Origin: Actinomycetota bacterium
GTDB taxonomy: Bacteria; Actinomycetota; Actinomycetes; Streptosporangiales; Streptosporangiaceae
Direction of reading: 5' to 3'
NCBI GenBank assembly: GCA_027313705.1
Contig: DAHVDE010000085.1
Span: 47,058 to 111,057, forward strand
DNA length: 64,000 bases
The notes beneath the pieces are model-generated. The model ran no database searches, had not been told where the DNA came from, and saw only the letters and a program-made list of their open reading frames with translations. The position numbers were made by a program, and so were the translations under genes. Shown in pieces: positions 8,637-16,347 of this stretch (position 1 is its first letter; the number at the start of each line of letters is the position of its first letter).

Positions 8637-10435
8637 CGGTCAGGGCAGTCATCTTCGATGTCGGCGGCGTGCTGGCCCACCCGGGCGCGGGCCAGTTCTC
8701 AGAGACGTTCTTCGGCAGCCGAACCGAGGACGGCGACCATCCGTGGCACCGCCTCGAACGCGGCGAGCTGACCATGTCCCAAGCGATGCCGTTGCTTGAC
8801 ATGCCGCCAGGGCCGCCGCGCCCGCCGCGGCCTTACACGCTGGACGAGGATTACGTGGCCCTCGCGGAGCAGCTAGCACAGGCGGGGATCAAGCTTGCCC
8901 TGTGCACCAACACGCCCAGGGAGGCCGCGCCGCTCTGGCAGGCACTGTACCCGTGGGGCGATGTCTTCGACGTGATCGTCCGCTCCTGTGACATCGGAGC
9001 GCGCAAGCCCGATGTGCGGATGGTGCGCGCCGCGCTCGACCAGCTCGGCACCGCTCCGGAAGAAACCCTGTTCGTCGACGACCTGCCGGCCAACCGCGCC
9101 TGCGCGAGCACGCTCGGCGTGACCACCGTCGACGGCGGAAGCCCGGACAGCATCGGCCGCATCCGCGAGCTGACCGGAGTCGCGGCGGACGCGCCGCGCA
9201 GAATTGCCGGCTACCGAGGGCCGCGCCGTCCGCCCGTGCGAAGCCGCGGCGACAAGGCGCTCGTGGACGTGATGTTCGCGCCAGAACACAACGACGATCC
9301 TTACCCGCTGCTGCGCGAACTCCGGGAGACCTCGCCGCTGCACCAGCTCAGCGGCCACGCGATCTGGTACGCCACTCGCTACGGTGACTGTCGGCGCGTG
9401 CTGCGCCACCCCGACTTCAGGAAAAACACCGAGTACATGGCGCTGGACTTCGTCACTGGCGAAGCCGTGCCGCCACCGCCTGCCGCGCTGACGCTGCCGC
9501 TGGCGTTCATCGACCCGCCTGAGCACACGCCGATCAGGCGGGTGATGAACTCCGGGTTCACGCGCAGGCGGCTAGACGGCTGGCGGCCGTGGCTGCGCGG
9601 GCTCGCGAAGGAGATCGTCAACGGGGCGCTGTCGCAGGGCGGCCAGGTCGATGCGGTAGAGGCGATTTCATACCCGATGGCCATGCAGGTCATCTGCGAT
9701 CTGGTCGGCGTGCCCCCCGGCGCCAGGCAGGACTTCCGCGCCCTCATGCGAGACGCGTCGGTGATCTTCGAGCCGGCCCTGTCGCCTGAGCGCACCTACG
9801 ATGCCATCACCGCGATCATGGAGATGACCGAGTTCCTCACCAGGCTCGGCGACACCCAGGACGGGCTGCTGCGCGACCTGCTGCACGAGGCCCGCGCGGC
9901 CGGCGACGTGTCTGACGACGACGTGATCGCCAACGTCACGTTCCTGTTTTTCGCCGGCTTCGAAACCGTCGCCCACCTGCTGTCGATCACCTTGTTTCTG
10001 ATGAGCGTCAACCCCAGCCAGTTCGCGCTCGTGGCCGCCGCGCCTGAACTCGCCGCATCGGCGGTACAGGAGTGCTGCCGGTATCACAGCCCGGTACAGA
10101 CCAATGCCAGGGTCGCTAACCGGGACCTCGAACTAGCCGGCACCCTCATCCCGGCCGGCAACGTCGTAGTGACGCTGCTAGGCGCGGCCAACCGCGACCC
10201 GGCCGCGTTTCCCGACCCCGACCGGTTCGACGTCACCCGCCGCGGGCCAGCGCCCCTGACCTTCGGTACCGGCATCCACTACTGCCTCGGCGCCCAGCTT
10301 GCGCCGCTGGAGGCGACCGTACTCCTGGAGAGCCTGGTCGAGGCGGGCGTGCGGCAGATCGTGCCGGTGCAGGCAGACTGGAAGCATGCCATCGTGCTGC
10401 GCGGCTTCGACAGGCTTGAGGTCAGCTTGCGCTGA
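8633..10435 (+). CDS. HAD hydrolase-cytochrome P450 fusion
   Basis: One uninterrupted 600-residue reading frame joins two enzymes. Residues 1 to about 195 form a HAD-like hydrolase: motif I FDVGGVL (nucleophile Asp kept, second Asp replaced by Gly), motif II LCTNT, motif III GARKPD, motif IV FVDDLPANR. Residues about 205-600 form a bacterial P450: I-helix FAGFET, an ExxR (ECCR) and the haem loop FGTGIHYCLG with Cys551. The TTG at 8633 is the chosen start because it overlaps the previous stop and has AGGAGG seven bases upstream; a more distal in-frame start would run far into the preceding gene. P450 and HAD on one chain suggests coupled oxidation and dephosphorylation or dehalogenation. No ferredoxin gene is nearby. 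Confidence 0.9.
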   Translation: MTVRAVIFDVGGVLAHPGAGQFSETFFGSRTEDGDHPWHRLERGELTMSQAMPLLDMPPGPPRPPRPYTLDEDYVALAEQLAQAGIKLALCTNTPREAAPLWQALYPWGDVFDVIVRSCDIGARKPDVRMVRAALDQLGTAPEETLFVDDLPANRACASTLGVTTVDGGSPDSIGRIRELTGVAADAPRRIAGYRGPRRPPVRSRGDKALVDVMFAPEHNDDPYPLLRELRETSPLHQLSGHAIWYATRYGDCRRVLRHPDFRKNTEYMALDFVTGEAVPPPPAALTLPLAFIDPPEHTPIRRVMNSGFTRRRLDGWRPWLRGLAKEIVNGALSQGGQVDAVEAISYPMAMQVICDLVGVPPGARQDFRALMRDASVIFEPALSPERTYDAITAIMEMTEFLTRLGDTQDGLLRDLLHEARAAGDVSDDDVIANVTFLFFAGFETVAHLLSITLFLMSVNPSQFALVAAAPELAASAVQECCRYHSPVQTNARVANRDLELAGTLIPAGNVVVTLLGAANRDPAAFPDPDRFDVTRRGPAPLTFGTGIHYCLGAQLAPLEATVLLESLVEAGVRQIVPVQADWKHAIVLRGFDRLEVSLR

Positions 10436-10664
10436 AGGATTGAGGGCATCATGTCAGACGGCTGGCACTGCGTCGGCCGGAACAAGGCGGTAGCTGATAG
10501 CGTTACCGGGTAGAGGCGCCTTTGTGCGCCGTCCCGCAGGCAGATCGCCTGCGCGGTCGCCTGTGCGAGCTGTCCGTCGCCGGAGCGCGCTTTGCAGCCG
10601 CGCCGCTGTCGTTGACTGTCTGTCACGTCGCGGCCCGAGCTACAGCGATGGAGCTAGTGCTTTC

Positions 10665-12215
10665 ATGCCTCACACTCAAACGCGCCGTGCCGCGCCCGCG
10701 AACTACCGCCGCAAGCGGCGTCCCGTGCATGCCAGCGCGGTTCAGCGGGAAAAGCCGGCCGAGCCGCGTTCCGAGCTTGACCGCGCCCTTCAGGCCGCGG
10801 CCGCATTGCCGGAACCGGTGGCCAGGGACTTCGTCGAACTCGGCCTCGACCGGCGGGTCGTGTCGCACCTGGCCGCGCACGGTATCACCGCGCCGTTCGC
10901 GATCCAGGCCCGTGCCCTGCCCGATGCCCTGGCTGGCCTTGATGTGCTCGGCCGGGCGGAGACTGGGTCAGGCAAGACCCTCGCCTTCGGCCTGCCGATG
11001 CTCAGCCGGATCGCTGCGATGCCCGGCCGGCCGAGGTCCACGGCACCGCGCGGACTCGTGCTTGTGCCGACCCGTGAGCTCGCCGAGCAGGTCGCGGAAG
11101 TGCTCAGGCCGCTCGGGCGCAGCCTTGGCCTGCTGATAACCACCGTCTACGGCGGGGTTTCCATTGCCCGTCAGGTCGACCGGCTGCACCGCGGCGTCGA
11201 TGTGGTGGTCGCTACTCCTGGCCGGCTGATCGACCTGCTCGACCGGCACGCGTGCTCGCTGGCGGATATAGCAGTGACCGTACTCGACGAAGCTGATCAC
11301 ATGGCTGATCTCGGCTTCCTGCCATCGGTCACCCGCATACTCGACCTCACCCCTGCCGACGGCCAGCGGCTGCTTTTTTCTGCCACCCTCGACCGTGGTG
11401 TTGACCGGCTGGTGCGCACCTATCTCGCAGATCCGGTCCTGCACGCGGTCGAGCCGAAGTCCCTTGCGGGCGGAGCCGCCGAGCATGCCGTGCTCGTGGT
11501 CGATGCGGCAGACAAGGTGGCGGTTGCCGCGGAGCTTGCTGGCCGCCCGTCGAGGACACTGTTCTTCGTCCGCACGAAGCACGGTGCTGACCGGCTCGTT
11601 CAGCAGCTATCGCGGGCCGGGGTGCAGGCGGCGGCGATACACGGAGACCGGAACCAGAATCAGCGTCAGCGTGCGCTCGATGCCTTCGCCGCCGGTCATC
11701 CGCGTGTCCTCGTCGCGACCGATGTCGCCGCGCGCGGGATCCACGTCGACGGCATCGAACTCGTGGTCCATTTCGATCTGCCCCGTGATCACAAGGACTA
11801 CCTGCACCGATCTGGCCGGACCGCGCGGGCGGGCGCCACCGGGCTGGTGGTCGCGCTCGCACAGCGCGACGAGGTAAGGCACCTGGAGCGCCTGCATGGC
11901 GCGGCAGGCGTCGAGCCGGCCACGCACGGTGGCGTAAAGCCGGACCACCACGTGGTGGCGGAGATTGCCGCCACCGGCACGCCCGTGCCACCTCCGCCCC
12001 CCGCCCCGCCGGCCAGGCCACGCCCGGCGGACGCGCCGCCGAGGGCCAGGCGCAACGCGGGCCGTCCGGCCAGAAACGGAACCCAAGCGCGAGCCGCCGT
12101 GGGCCACAGCCGGCCGGCGGCCGATCGGGCCGGCGGGCGAGGCCGGGCGCCTGGTGACCGGCAGGAAGGCCGGTCACGTCAGGGGAGCGGAGCGCGCCGG
12201 GCGGCGACCGGCTGA
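10665..12215 (+). CDS. DEAD-box ATP-dependent RNA helicase
   Basis: This 516-residue RNA helicase carries the full motif set: I AETGSGKT, Ia PTRELAEQ, II DEAD (VLDEADHM), III SAT, V DVAARGIHVDG and VI HRSGRTARAG. A basic, proline-rich C-terminal tail (from about residue 430) is typical of actinobacterial RhlE/CsdA-like proteins and probably binds RNA. The start ATG at 10665 gives a basic N-terminus (MPHTQTRRAAPANYRRKRRP) ahead of the helicase core; the upstream in-frame extension looks non-coding. The 230-base gap before it holds no other gene I can support. Its 3' end overlaps the convergent SDR/DUF2867 gene by 37 bases. Confidence 0.85.
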   Translation: MPHTQTRRAAPANYRRKRRPVHASAVQREKPAEPRSELDRALQAAAALPEPVARDFVELGLDRRVVSHLAAHGITAPFAIQARALPDALAGLDVLGRAETGSGKTLAFGLPMLSRIAAMPGRPRSTAPRGLVLVPTRELAEQVAEVLRPLGRSLGLLITTVYGGVSIARQVDRLHRGVDVVVATPGRLIDLLDRHACSLADIAVTVLDEADHMADLGFLPSVTRILDLTPADGQRLLFSATLDRGVDRLVRTYLADPVLHAVEPKSLAGGAAEHAVLVVDAADKVAVAAELAGRPSRTLFFVRTKHGADRLVQQLSRAGVQAAAIHGDRNQNQRQRALDAFAAGHPRVLVATDVAARGIHVDGIELVVHFDLPRDHKDYLHRSGRTARAGATGLVVALAQRDEVRHLERLHGAAGVEPATHGGVKPDHHVVAEIAATGTPVPPPPPAPPARPRPADAPPRARRNAGRPARNGTQARAAVGHSRPAADRAGGRGRAPGDRQEGRSRQGSGARRAATG

Positions 12216-13702
12216 CCTTGGGGTCGCTGACCCTGGGCCGCCCTGGCGATGTTGCGTGCCATGGCGGAGAAAATGATGGCATGCACGGGGAGCAGCGCGT
12301 ACCAGTACAGGTGGCCTGGCAGGCCACGGGGGCGGAAGATGGCGCGCTGCCGGTAGCGGGTGCGCCCGTCCTGCTCGCTGGCTGACAGCTCCAGCCAGGC
12401 CAGGCCGGGGAGCTTCATTTCGGCACGCAGTCGCAGCAGGCGGCCGGGTTCAACGGCTTCGACCCGCCAGAAGTCGAGTGCGTCGCCCGGTCGCAGGTGG
12501 TCAGGGTCGCGCCTGCCGCGGCGCAGACCCGTACCGCCGATGGCGCGGTCCAGGCACCCGCGTGCCCGCCAGGCCAGCGGCCAGGCGTACCAGCCGTGCG
12601 CGCCGCCGATTCCCTCGATGATCCGCCACAGTTCCCCGGCCGGTGCCCGGACCTCCTCTTCCCGCACGTCCTGGTACAGGCTTCCGCCGGCCCAGTCGGG
12701 GTCGGTGGGCAGCGGATCGCTCGGCGCGCCTGGCAGGGCAGCCGACGTCCACCTGCTCGCCACGTCCGCCGCACTGACTCGCTGCAAGGCCAGGCGGACT
12801 GCGTCGTCGAAGCCGGTCAGCCCGCCGGGCGGATCTGGCACGTAGCTCGCGATGTCGTGCTCGGCCGCGACCGCGTCATACCGCAGGGATTCCACCAGCG
12901 GGCGGGCCAGCGTACCGGGGACCGGGGTGACCAGCCCGACCCAGTGGCTGGACAGCCAGGGGCTGAGCACGCTTACCGGCAGCAGCAGCCGGGGCCGCAG
13001 GCCCGCTATGGCGGCGTACCTTCGCATCATGTCCGCGTAGGTCAGCACGTCAGGCCCGCCGATGTCGAACGCCCGGTTGACCGCAGCAGGCAGGTCCGCG
13101 CATCCGGCCAAGGTGGCGAGCACGTCCCTGATAGCGATCGGCTGGGTGCGCGAGCGCACCCATTTCGGGGTGACCATCACCGGCAGCCGCTCGGTAAGGT
13201 ACCGCAGCATCTCGAAGGAGGCAGAGCCGGATCCGATGATCACTCCTGCTCGCAGTACCGCGGTCGGCACGCCTGAACTCAGCAGAATGTCGCCGACCTC
13301 GCTCCTGGATCGCAGATGTGCTGACAGCTGAGGGCTGTCCCCAGGACGCAAGCCGCCAAGGTAGATGATCCGGCCGACCCCGGCTTCGCGGGCGCAGGCG
13401 GCGAAGGTCTGCGCGGCAGCCCGGTCGGTGGCCTCGAATTCCGGCCCTGAGCCTAGTGAGTGGATCAGGTAATACGCCACATCCGCATCCGCAAGCGCGC
13501 ACCGGAGTGCACCGGCATCGAGCGCATCGGCCTGCGCCACCTCGACCTGGCCGGCCCAGCCGAATCCCGACAGCCGACCGGCCTGGCGGGTCATGCAGCG
13601 GACCCGGTACCCCGCCTTGAGCAGTTCTGGCACCAGGCGCGCGCCGACATAGCCGGTCGCTCCGGTGACGAGGCAGGTTGCTGCCCGCTGGTCGCGACTC
13701 AT
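12179..13702 (-). CDS. NAD(P)-binding SDR with DUF2867 domain
   Basis: This 507-residue protein starts at the ATG at 13702. Residues 8-300 form an atypical SDR/NmrA-like Rossmann domain (LVTGATGYVGARLVPELL), with YYLIHSLG and IIYLGGL segments typical of YbjT-type proteins. The C-terminal part (about 340-490) is a DUF2867 domain (WWYAWPLAWR-like region, then DFWRVEAVEPGRLLRLRAEMKLPG). The substrate is unknown. From memory, such proteins often sit with photolyase, LitR or other light-response genes. Here the ATG overlaps the stop of the heliorhodopsin remnant by four bases, indicating former co-translation. Confidence 0.8.
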   Translation of the reverse strand: MSRDQRAATCLVTGATGYVGARLVPELLKAGYRVRCMTRQAGRLSGFGWAGQVEVAQADALDAGALRCALADADVAYYLIHSLGSGPEFEATDRAAAQTFAACAREAGVGRIIYLGGLRPGDSPQLSAHLRSRSEVGDILLSSGVPTAVLRAGVIIGSGSASFEMLRYLTERLPVMVTPKWVRSRTQPIAIRDVLATLAGCADLPAAVNRAFDIGGPDVLTYADMMRRYAAIAGLRPRLLLPVSVLSPWLSSHWVGLVTPVPGTLARPLVESLRYDAVAAEHDIASYVPDPPGGLTGFDDAVRLALQRVSAADVASRWTSAALPGAPSDPLPTDPDWAGGSLYQDVREEEVRAPAGELWRIIEGIGGAHGWYAWPLAWRARGCLDRAIGGTGLRRGRRDPDHLRPGDALDFWRVEAVEPGRLLRLRAEMKLPGLAWLELSASEQDGRTRYRQRAIFRPRGLPGHLYWYALLPVHAIIFSAMARNIARAAQGQRPQGQPVAARRAPLP

Positions 13703-14013
13703 CGCCGGGTCAGGTGCGCAGATACGAACCCTGGCACCCGAGGCGCGCCCGCCACATACCAGCAGATCGCCACCCAGGGCACGGCTGACACCGAGTACTC
13801 GATCCACCGCGCGTAGTTCGCCCGCCGCTCCAGGCTGGTCTCATACCAGCGGTGCACGCCAGGTGCGGCGGCCAGCAGATGGTCGGCTATCGCCAGCGGC
13901 AAGAACACCGCCACCGCCGGGCCGATCGCCAGCCGGAACAGCACCTCGCTGGGCGGTTCACCGGTGCTCAGGCTGGCGCCATTTCCCCCCGTCATGGCAC
14001 TCACGACGGTCAC
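13699..14013 (-). pseudogene. Internally deleted heliorhodopsin remnant
   Basis: This 104-codon frame (GTG at 14013, or ATG at 13995) aligns by eye with heliorhodopsin. Residues 29-47 (AIGPAVAVFLPLAIADHLL) match helix B. The stretch WYETSLERRANYARWIEYSVS matches the B-C loop and start of helix C, with E72 in the position of the counter-ion Glu of the WxEYS motif. At about residue 78 the similarity jumps to helix E: AVPWVAICWYV, then APRVPGFVSA, which resemble the PWIGLLIYV and VPGFVYG segments of the type protein. Helix A, most of C, all of D, and F-G with the retinal Lys are absent, so it cannot bind retinal. The frame is still open and its stop overlaps the SDR start. The comparison uses the remembered 48C12 sequence. 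Confidence 0.75.
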
Positions 14014-14184
14014 TTACCCATCAGTTCAGTCGCGCATGCGTGCGGTCAATGACCTGCCCGGGCGGGCAATCGCGTGGGTGAACTTGCGGGCAGTCGCGTG
14101 TGGCTATCAGCCATCTGGGCGGCGAAGGTTGAGAACGCGACGGCGACCACGCCGTCGCGGCCCAGGGGTGAAAGGAATAACCCA

Positions 14185-14862
14185 GTGAATGCAGCCAGAA
14201 TCAGGGCCATCAAAGCGCGTGGCCTATTCACGCGCCGCCGGGCAAGGATCATGCTCGGTGTAGCTGGTGCGATTGTCGTCGCATCGGTGACCACGGGCGC
14301 TTCGCTCGCATCAGCGGCAACTCAATCGGTTGCGAGTCCTGCCGCTGCGCCCAAAGTCGACGTCGTAGGAGTCGGCCAGATCACTTGCAAGGCGGCGACC
14401 GGCGAGGTCGGATACTCGCCAGCGTCGAAGATACAAGCACCTGAGCAGCAGGGGCCTTTGACCATTAGCATCTGGTTCCAGGCAACGGGCTGCGCGGCGG
14501 CGGCGACGGGAGCCGCTGCCAGGCCAGTACCCCAGACGGTGGTCGGCGCCATCAGCTTCACGATGCCGAACGGCTGTCCGCTAGACGGCTGGATGGGCCA
14601 GGGGACTTTGAACCTCGCCTACAACTTCCCGCCCGTGCCAGGTCCGGTAATGATCGACCCTAGCGTGGCGTCGGCGACCGTCTCGAACTACGGTACGACG
14701 CCGTTCTGGACGATTCGCGGGCAAGTGGTGGCGGGTTCTTATCCGAGCACGAACCTCGTGATCGTTTTGAAGCCTGAAGTCATCGGCGCGCAGAACTGCA
14801 GGTCCGGTATTACGTCAGAGTGGATTACCAGGGCTCGTGCCCCGTTTGTGAGCCACATCTAG
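14185..14862 (+). CDS. Secreted protein of unknown function
   Basis: This 225-residue exported protein has a basic N-terminus and one hydrophobic stretch (ARIMLGVAGAIVVASVTTGAS) forming a signal peptide, cut probably after an A-x-A near residue 45. The mature part is rich in beta-forming residues, has several Cys (TCKAATG, ATGC, NGCPLDGW, NCRSG) that could pair, and starts with VDVVGVGQ. I do not recognise a catalytic motif. The GTG at 14185 is preceded by AAAGGAA; a longer frame to 14074 would put an implausible tail before the signal peptide. It converges on the PBP-like secreted gene. Confidence 0.65.
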   Translation: MNAARIRAIKARGLFTRRRARIMLGVAGAIVVASVTTGASLASAATQSVASPAAAPKVDVVGVGQITCKAATGEVGYSPASKIQAPEQQGPLTISIWFQATGCAAAATGAAARPVPQTVVGAISFTMPNGCPLDGWMGQGTLNLAYNFPPVPGPVMIDPSVASATVSNYGTTPFWTIRGQVVAGSYPSTNLVIVLKPEVIGAQNCRSGITSEWITRARAPFVSHI

Positions 14863-14931
14863 TCCTTGGCGGCGCCGGGGGCGGGAGGTGCGCGAGTCGT
14901 CATCTCCCGCCCTGCATTCGCGGTCCACCTG

Positions 14932-16134
14932 CTAGTGGTAGGGCGTCCCGCACTGCGGGTGCGCGTTCGGAATGTCGCCCAGGGCCATTGAACTGCCAAG
15001 GGCAAGGAAGCCGTACGCCACGATGTCGGCTTTTGCCCTCGGGCTTGAGCAAAGCCACCCTGACTTCTTCCCTCCTGCCGTGCCGAAGAATGGCTCAAGG
15101 TAGGCAGGGATGTGGCCTGGAGTCCGGGCTCGCCGCACCGCAAGGTAGACAAGCCGCTGGAATGCGCGAATGAATCTCGGGTTGATCCTGCATGACGTGC
15201 ACGAGGACTTCGGCAGCGGCCATGGCAGCGTGGGTTCGCTGCCGCCGATCTCGCGGATAGCCAGCACGCCATGCTCGTCGCAGCCATAGAGGTTTTGCGA
15301 CGCGGTGGGTTCGCAGGCAGGGTTGCCTGTGCAGGACGAGAGGATGCACCGCGCGTCCCTGAATACCTGAGCCAGGTAGTCGGCGACGGAGTAAGGGAAG
15401 ATCGCTCCAGGACTGTCGAGCACAGGATTGATGCCCTGATTGCCTTGCAGCGCGTTGCCCTCGTCGCTGACACACTTGCCGGGCTTGGCCAGGCCTAGCG
15501 CGGCAAGCCAGAAAACCCTGGTGCCCGACGACGTTTGCGGCAGGAATGCCTTGATCGGTCCTGGTCGCCCGCCTACTTCGGCCCAGTTAGTAAATTTGCA
15601 CAGATAAATGCCCTTGAGCTGGGAAAGGGAAAGGCTAGCTGGCGCGTCCGTACCGCCATTGGCGGCCGCGCGGGATGCCCAGGTGACCGCGTCGCGCGCT
15701 AGCGGAAGGTAGCAGATGCGGCTGACGGCGCACGGCGGGCGACGGCCGGCTGGCGCGATCGACGAGCCGGCATAGTCAACGCAATGGACGCGATGGTCAG
15801 ACGGCTGGGTGGCATCGGCCATCAGCGTCGCGATGTCCGCCAGCGAGCCGTCCGGGCGCGAGATGGCCAGGCAACTCGCCTTGGTCGTGATCAGGCCGCC
15901 GGCCGGGCCGGTGGCATCCCAGCTATAGAGCAGTGATGCGGCATGCTGATGTGCCTTACCGTAGTCGAAGGAGAACTGGTCGAGCAGGTATCCGACCGTG
16001 CCTGAACCCACGCCCACCACGTCGCCGCTCCTGGGCGTGACACCCTTCGGCGGGTCAGCGAGCACCTGGTTAGCGGATGCCGCGATCAAGGCCAGGGTCG
16101 CGCAGCCTGCCAGCAGCCTGCTGACTATGCTCAT
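14932..16134 (-). CDS. PstS-like periplasmic binding-fold secreted protein
   Basis: This 400-residue exported protein has a signal peptide (LLAGCATLALIAASANQVLA) followed by a type-II binding-protein fold of the PstS kind: DVVGVGSGTVGYLLDQF, LSLSQLKGIYLCKFTNWAEVGG and TSSGTRVFW. PstS-like proteins bind phosphate, but no pstCAB genes are nearby and the sequence carries about a dozen Cys residues, unlike typical PstS. It may be a stand-alone binding or cell-surface protein. The ATG at 16134 is chosen because it opens the signal peptide; the longer in-frame extension to 16242 does not look coding. Confidence 0.7.
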   Translation of the reverse strand: MSIVSRLLAGCATLALIAASANQVLADPPKGVTPRSGDVVGVGSGTVGYLLDQFSFDYGKAHQHAASLLYSWDATGPAGGLITTKASCLAISRPDGSLADIATLMADATQPSDHRVHCVDYAGSSIAPAGRRPPCAVSRICYLPLARDAVTWASRAAANGGTDAPASLSLSQLKGIYLCKFTNWAEVGGRPGPIKAFLPQTSSGTRVFWLAALGLAKPGKCVSDEGNALQGNQGINPVLDSPGAIFPYSVADYLAQVFRDARCILSSCTGNPACEPTASQNLYGCDEHGVLAIREIGGSEPTLPWPLPKSSCTSCRINPRFIRAFQRLVYLAVRRARTPGHIPAYLEPFFGTAGGKKSGWLCSSPRAKADIVAYGFLALGSSMALGDIPNAHPQCGTPYH

Positions 16135-16347
16135 TTTTCCACCATCCTGGTGAAATGGCGTTGCCGGACGATGACGTTTTCCGTCCGATACGGCCAAGCT
16201 TGGTCGCACTATCCCGCCTGCGCAATGGTCGGCTATCGCCATTTACTGAATGAATCACCTAGGCGCTAGCGGCCACTGGCTGCGTACGCTTGCAGAGACG
16301 GACACCGGGGTAATGCGGCCCCGGAGCGGCGAGAGAGCGGTGGCACA

